Source: Actinoplanes aureus (GTDB taxonomy: Bacteria > Actinomycetota > Actinomycetes > Mycobacteriales > Micromonosporaceae). Taken from it: DNA of 64,000 nt. The notes beneath the pieces are model-generated. The model saw only the letters and a program-made list of their open reading frames with translations. It had not been told where the DNA came from and did no database searches. This document shows, in pieces, positions 59,605-64,000 of this stretch. Position 1 is the first letter of the stretch. Each line of letters starts with the position of its first letter. A program made the translations under genes and the position numbers. The DNA lies in assembly GCF_015704865.1 (NCBI RefSeq), contig NZ_JADQTO010000012.1, positions 232,776 to 296,775 on the forward strand, given 5' to 3'.

Positions 59605-60957
59605 GTGTCGATGACGCGGGACGCCGGGACCGGTGAGCGCCCGAGCTTCGGGACGTACGGATCCGCCATCACGGAAGAGGCGGAGATCGCGAATCGCTCC
59701 CGGTTGGCCTGGAAGAAGGAGCAGCTGCGGGTCTGGGACCTTCTGCAGCTGTTCACACCGTGGCTGCTGCTGACGATCTCGACGGCGATCTACTTCTCGT
59801 GGGTGCTTCCGGCCTCCGGAGAACGCTTCTGGCCCGAGGGCGCATCCGCCCTCGGGCTGGTCACGGTCTCGGTGCCGTGGGTGCTGTTCGGGCACACGCT
59901 GCCCATCAAGAGGAGGACGCTCCGGCCTGTGTCGGCGGGCATCTACTTCGTCGGGCTGCTGACACTGTGTGTCACCCTCATGACGTACTCCGAGATCTTC
60001 CTTCTCTTCACCATCGCGGGCTTCTTCCACGCGTACCTGCTCACGCCGTGGCCGTTGGGGGTACTCGGAGTCCTGGCCACCTCCGTGGCCCTCAACGGCT
60101 CGGCGATGCGCGTGTGGGCCAACCCCACCCCAGGGATGCTCGCGGAGTTCATCCTGATCGTCGCCGTGCAGACTGCGGCGATCGGGGTGGGCATCCTGCT
60201 GACAGCGCGCAGCGAGCCAGAGGAACGCAAGCGGGAGGAACTCGTCGAACGACTCGAGGCGGCACTGCACGAGAACGCCGGGCTCCACGCGCAACTGGTC
60301 ACCCAGGCCCGTGAATCCGGGGCGCAGGACGAGCGGCAGCGATTGGCCAGCGAAATCCACGACACGCTGGCCCAGGGTCTCGCCGGCATCATCACACAAC
60401 TCCAGGCAGCGGAGCGTTCCGCGAGTGTGCACGGCGAGACGGAAGAACACGTTGCGCGTGCACTTCGGCTCGCGCGCAGCAGTCTGACCGAGGCCAGACG
60501 GTCCGTGCAAGCGCTCGCTCCCCAGGAACTCGGGCGAGCGCACCTCCCCGACGCGCTGCGCACGCTGACCGAGCGATGGTCGCAGGACCAGGGGATCAGA
60601 GCGCGGGTGGAGGTCACCGGCGCCCGAGAGCCACTGAGCCCGGCGATCGAGGTGTCGCTCTTCCGGGTCGCCCAGGAGTCGCTGACCAACGTGGCGAAGC
60701 ACGCGGAGGCCTCGCGCGTCGGTGTCACGCTGTCGTACACGGGCCCCGAGGTGCTGTTGGACGTGCGGGATGATGGCCGCGGGTTCGCGAAAGGTGTCGG
60801 CACCGGCTTCGGCCTGACGAGCATGCGCCAGCGCATCCGAGGCGTCGGCGGTCACGTAGAGGTGCAGAGCGCACCGGGCGAAGGGACATCCGTCAGTGCG
60901 CGCGTTCCGGCGATCGCCCCCGGGAGCACGAGAGCACAGGAGGAGACCGACCGATGA
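59605..60957 (+). CDS. NarL-type sensor histidine kinase
   Basis: From a GTG directly after the permease stop, the 450-residue kinase has several N-terminal membrane helices (LQLFTPWLLLTISTAIYFSWVL, VSAGIYFVGLLTLCVTLM), a coiled-coil linker, and a HisKA_3 domain with phospho-acceptor His252 (RLASEIHDTLAQGL). An ATPase domain follows with DVRDDGRGF. The LiaS-type arrangement suggests that it senses membrane stress or the transporter substrate. It is coupled to the response regulator gene (ATGA). Confidence 0.9.
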   Translation: MSMTRDAGTGERPSFGTYGSAITEEAEIANRSRLAWKKEQLRVWDLLQLFTPWLLLTISTAIYFSWVLPASGERFWPEGASALGLVTVSVPWVLFGHTLPIKRRTLRPVSAGIYFVGLLTLCVTLMTYSEIFLLFTIAGFFHAYLLTPWPLGVLGVLATSVALNGSAMRVWANPTPGMLAEFILIVAVQTAAIGVGILLTARSEPEERKREELVERLEAALHENAGLHAQLVTQARESGAQDERQRLASEIHDTLAQGLAGIITQLQAAERSASVHGETEEHVARALRLARSSLTEARRSVQALAPQELGRAHLPDALRTLTERWSQDQGIRARVEVTGAREPLSPAIEVSLFRVAQESLTNVAKHAEASRVGVTLSYTGPEVLLDVRDDGRGFAKGVGTGFGLTSMRQRIRGVGGHVEVQSAPGEGTSVSARVPAIAPGSTRAQEETDR

Positions 60958-61574
60958 TTCGACTGGTAATCGTCGACGACCATCCGATCGTGAGGGGCGG
61001 CCTTCGCGACACCTTTGCGGACGCCGAGGACATCGTCGTGGTCGGTGAGGCCGGTGACGGCGCCGAGGGCATCGAACGTGCGACGCTGCTGGCAGCGGAT
61101 GTCGTGCTCATGGACCTTCGGATGCCCGGGATGGACGGCGTCGCCGCCACCGCGGCCCTGCGCGAGCAGGCCCCGAGTGCCCGAGTGCTGATCCTGACCA
61201 CCTTCGACAGCGAGAGCGACGTCCTGCCGGCGATCGAGGCGGGTGCGATTGGCTATCTCCTGAAGGACGCGCTGCCCGACGAACTGATGCGAGCCGTCCG
61301 TGCAGCCGCGCGGGGAGAGTCGGTGCTCGCGCCGTCGGTAACGCAGCACCTCATGGGGCAGGTTCGCAGGCCCGGCGCCGGCACACTGACCGACCGAGAG
61401 AAGCAGGTGCTGCAATTGGTCGCGAACGGCAATTCGAATCGAGAGGCCGCTACAGCGTTGTTCATCGGCGAAGCGAGCATCAAAACCCACCTGCAACACA
61501 TCTACGACAAACTCGGCGTTCGCGATCGAGCCTCGGCGGTGGCCGAGGGCTACCGTCGTCGCCTGCTCACGTGA
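60954..61574 (+). CDS. NarL-family response regulator
   Basis: The 206-residue regulator has a canonical receiver (VDDHP, Asp54 in LMDLRMPGMDG, Lys in GYLLKDA) and a LuxR helix-turn-helix (LTDREKQVLQLVANGNSNREAATALFIGEASIKTHLQHIY). It overlaps the kinase gene by four bases and should be phosphorylated by it. It probably controls the ABC exporter genes just upstream. The 244 bases that follow (61575-61818) hold no gene I can support. Confidence 0.92.
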   Translation: MIRLVIVDDHPIVRGGLRDTFADAEDIVVVGEAGDGAEGIERATLLAADVVLMDLRMPGMDGVAATAALREQAPSARVLILTTFDSESDVLPAIEAGAIGYLLKDALPDELMRAVRAAARGESVLAPSVTQHLMGQVRRPGAGTLTDREKQVLQLVANGNSNREAATALFIGEASIKTHLQHIYDKLGVRDRASAVAEGYRRRLLT

Positions 61575-61818
61575 CCCCCCGCAGCCGGGCACCGCGCGGC
61601 GTGCGAGTGTCGGTGGCCGGGCTACGGCCGGCGCGACAGCGGGTTGAGTCCACTGCGGTGGCTGCTGCATCAGCGCTTCAACCCGGCCGTGGCCTGCCGG
61701 CGGACCCGCCGCCTCGGCGCAGCGCCCTGGGCGCCGCCTACTCGGCGCGCCATCACGCCGGGTCGCGCCGACAACGACAGCGCACCGCCCGGTCGCCGGA
61801 ACGCTGAGAGCCGACCTG

Positions 61819-62709
61819 CTACGGGACGTCGAGGACGGCCTTGCCGGCGACGCGCCGGTCGAGCAGGGCCGCGGCGGCCTCGGCAGCCTTCACCCACGGC
61901 CCGCGCCAGCCCACCTGGGCGTCCAGCTCTCCGGTGGCGAGCAGCCCGACCAGGTGGGCGAGGTCGTCGCCGAGCGGGGTGCTGATGTTGAAGTTCTCGA
62001 TCCGCCCGCGTTGCGAGCGGACGCGGGCCTCCTCAAAGTCGATCATGGTCGGCTCGCGAGATGCCTTGCCGACGGCCTGGACGACGCCGTCGTCCTCCAG
62101 CCGGAGGAAAGCGTCGGCGAGTTGCTGCCCGCCGACGTTGTCCAGGACGCCGTACACCCGTTCGCGCAGGCCGGCGGGTCCGATGACGATCTCGGCGGCG
62201 CCGAGGGCGGGCAGGCCCGCGGCGCGGTCGGGGCTGCCGACCGAGGCGATGACGTGTGCACCGGCGCGGGCGGCGAGCTGGACCGCGTAGCGGCCGACGC
62301 CGCCGGACGCGCCGGTGATCAGGATGCGGCGGCCGGCGATCGATCCGAGTCGGCGTACGGCCTGCAGAGCCGTTCCGGCGGCGACCGGGAGCGCGCTGGT
62401 CAGCCCGAGGTCGACGTGGTCCGGCACGATGGCAAGCTCGCCGGTGTCCACGGCGCGTAGCTCGGCCCAGCCGAAGGTGACCACGCGCGTTCCGGCCGCG
62501 GGTCCGGAGCCGTCGGCGGCGGGCTGGACGACGATGCCGGCGGCGTCCCAGCCCGGGATGTGGCCGGGTCGCGGGCGCGGGGAACGGTAGGCGATCTCGC
62601 CGAAGTTGAGGGCTGTCGCGGCGACCTTGATCAGAGCCTGGCCGGGGCCGGGCACCGGGTCGGGGACACTCGCGAGGGTCAGGCCGGGGTGGTAGATCAG
62701 CGCTTTCAT
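61819..62709 (-). CDS. NADPH:quinone oxidoreductase-like, zinc-free MDR
   Basis: The 296-residue enzyme reads as a quinone-oxidoreductase-type medium-chain dehydrogenase: MKALIYHPGLTLASVPDPVPGPGQALIKVAATALNFGE, a Rossmann motif (GASGGVGRYAVQLAARAGAHVIASVGS) and no zinc cysteines. It probably reduces quinones or enones with NADPH. The ATG is nine codons inside a longer frame. It lies four bases downstream of the TPR gene on the same strand and is likely co-transcribed with it. Confidence 0.85.
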   Translation of the reverse strand: MKALIYHPGLTLASVPDPVPGPGQALIKVAATALNFGEIAYRSPRPRPGHIPGWDAAGIVVQPAADGSGPAAGTRVVTFGWAELRAVDTGELAIVPDHVDLGLTSALPVAAGTALQAVRRLGSIAGRRILITGASGGVGRYAVQLAARAGAHVIASVGSPDRAAGLPALGAAEIVIGPAGLRERVYGVLDNVGGQQLADAFLRLEDDGVVQAVGKASREPTMIDFEEARVRSQRGRIENFNISTPLGDDLAHLVGLLATGELDAQVGWRGPWVKAAEAAAALLDRRVAGKAVLDVP

Positions 62710-62713
62710 GGGG

Positions 62714-63886
62714 TCAGCCTGATCCGGGCCGCGCATGACCGGCTGACGGCCGGCGCACGGCGGCCCGGATGCGGGCCTCGATCCGCGTGACGTCGCCGCG
62801 TTCGGCGGCTGGCAGCGGCGCTCCCGCCGATTCGCGGAGCGCGGCCGCTTGGGTCAGCAGAGCTTCGGCCTCCTCGGCCGAGCCCGCCAGCGCCGCCGCT
62901 CCGGCCAGTCCCTCGCGGGCCAGCGCGATGGCGCGCGGGTCGCCGAGCGCGGTGGCCACCGTCAGACCCTCGAGGTGCCAGGTGCGGGCGTGGACCGCGT
63001 CGCCGCGCTGTTCGGCGAGGAAGCCGAGCTCGGCCAGCACCAGGGTCATGCCGTAGTGCGGTGTGCCGTGCTCGTCCGCCATGCGCCGGTGCCAGGCCAA
63101 CGCGTCCCGCAGGTGCCGTTCGGCGCCGTCGAGGTCGCCGGAGCGTCGGCCGCCGAGCGCGAGCCCCGTCCGCGCGAACGCGACGGCGAACGGGCTGGAC
63201 TGCTCGGCCGCCAGCCGCAGGCCCCGCTCGTGGAACTCCTCGGCGCGGTCGAAGTCACCGGTCAGCAGCGCGATCCTGCCCAGGCTGGCGAGCCGGTAGG
63301 ACGCGTCCACCCAGAGGTGCAGTTCCTCCGCGTGGCGCAGCCCGTCGCGGTGCAGCCGGGCGGCACGCTCGTAGTCGCCGGTGATCTCGGCCAGGTAGCC
63401 GAGCATGTCGGCGGCCTGCAGCCGGCCCCACCGATCACCGAGGGCGGTGAACAACGCGAGGCTCTCGGTGCCGCTGCGTTCGGCGAGGGCGAGATCGCCC
63501 TCGAAAAGAGCCTGTTTTGTACGGCTGGCAAGCGCCGCCGCCGTACCCCACTGGTCGCCCGCCGCTCGGAAGTCGGCCAGCGCCCCGTCGATCAGTTCCC
63601 TGGCGCGCACTGATTCCCCGAGGTGGAGGTGCGCCAGGGCCAGGAACCAGCGCGCCCGAGGGCTGGTTCCGGTCGCGGGGAGACGGTCGGCCGCCGGTCT
63701 GCCGGTCAGCAGGGCGAACCCCTGTGCCCACAGCGCGGCTTCGGCATCGTCGCGGACCGCGGACAGCCGGCGATGCCCTTCGCTGTGCTTGCCGCGCAGG
63801 TACCAGTACCAGGCCAGCCGGATGGTCAGGTCCGGATCGCCGGCGTGGTCGAGTACGGCGCGCAGGTTGGGCCTGAAGGGTGCCAT
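62714..63886 (-). CDS. TPR-repeat protein, C-terminal part of an AfsR/MalT-type regulator
   Basis: The 390-residue product is a run of about nine TPR-like helical hairpins (RLAWYWYLRGKHSEGHRRL, GDYERAARLHRDGLRHAEELH and others). Its first residues, FRPNLRAVLDHAGDPDLTIRLAWYWY, match the point where TPRs begin in actinobacterial BTAD/NB-ARC and LuxR-type regulators of 900 residues. In the same frame upstream there is a stop at 63938-63940, so the DNA-binding and NTPase parts are either lost or in another frame. The start at the ATG is a default choice. The window ends soon after. Confidence 0.65.
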   Translation of the reverse strand: MAPFRPNLRAVLDHAGDPDLTIRLAWYWYLRGKHSEGHRRLSAVRDDAEAALWAQGFALLTGRPAADRLPATGTSPRARWFLALAHLHLGESVRARELIDGALADFRAAGDQWGTAAALASRTKQALFEGDLALAERSGTESLALFTALGDRWGRLQAADMLGYLAEITGDYERAARLHRDGLRHAEELHLWVDASYRLASLGRIALLTGDFDRAEEFHERGLRLAAEQSSPFAVAFARTGLALGGRRSGDLDGAERHLRDALAWHRRMADEHGTPHYGMTLVLAELGFLAEQRGDAVHARTWHLEGLTVATALGDPRAIALAREGLAGAAALAGSAEEAEALLTQAAALRESAGAPLPAAERGDVTRIEARIRAAVRRPSAGHARPGSG

Positions 63887-64000
63887 CTCAGCGTTACAGC
63901 CGGTGAGCAGCGAAGACTCGGTGCGGCAGGCTGTCGGTCATGGTGGTTCGCACGCTTGCGTTAGTCGTTGTCCGACGGGTTCTTGGACTGGTCGGGCTGG

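Overview
The window is high-GC actinobacterial DNA, most likely from Actinoplanes or a close relative in the Micromonosporaceae. The basis is GC-rich third codon positions, frequent GTG starts, a mycothiol-dependent formaldehyde dehydrogenase, a CebR-type operator ahead of a cellulase, and many SpoIIE/STAS/HATPase and LuxR-type regulators. The genus is an inference from style; no rRNA or tRNA gene was seen.

Layout. 1-5.2 kb: the 3' end of a secreted GH18 chitinase, an esterase, a G-rich repeat tract, a divergent Nramp-like transporter, a secreted heptapeptide-repeat protein and two tiny overlapping genes. 5.2-19.3 kb: an FMN reductase/flavin monooxygenase pair, a LysR regulator divergent from an EamA exporter, a lipoprotein, a membrane Ser/Thr kinase with a membrane partner, small stand-alone enzymes, a large secreted subtilisin and a LuxR regulator. 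19.3-25.6 kb: a minus-strand signalling block (HATPase, STAS, SpoIIE phosphatase, FIST, GGDEF). 25.8-33.1 kb: an acyl-CoA synthetase, a tandem glycine riboswitch in front of L-serine ammonia-lyase, an FAD oxidase, a P-loop protein, and mscR with a metallo-hydrolase.

33.6-43.0 kb is the most unusual part. Seven tightly packed minus-strand genes include a 2007-residue protein that joins a subtilisin protease, a peptidoglycan-binding domain, an FAD amine oxidase, a second peptidoglycan-binding-like module and a complete PAD_M/PAD_C protein-arginine deiminase, with the key catalytic residues of all three enzymes visible. It travels with a PASTA/coiled-coil protein, two other coiled-coil proteins, a Gly/Ala-rich protein, a degenerate receiver protein and a helical small protein. 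Divergent to it are an atypical LuxR response regulator and a STAND/NACHT-like NTPase with a small membrane protein. I propose this as a candidate undescribed protein-modification or conflict system.

47.3-53.1 kb: a DoxX-like protein, an internally deleted DHFR-like gene, an acyltransferase, a repeat-rich gene desert, and an acetyltransferase-aminotransferase fusion. 53.2-61.6 kb is a mobile island. A large serine integrase sits immediately after an abruptly truncated GH5-type cellulase gene that still has its CebR operator. Behind it lie defence-nuclease remnants, a truncated IS6-type transposase fused to a truncated VOC gene, and an intact ABC exporter with a two-component system. 61.8-64 kb returns to chromosome-like genes (quinone oxidoreductase, TPR regulator fragment). 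Two interspersed repeat families each have two copies in the window.
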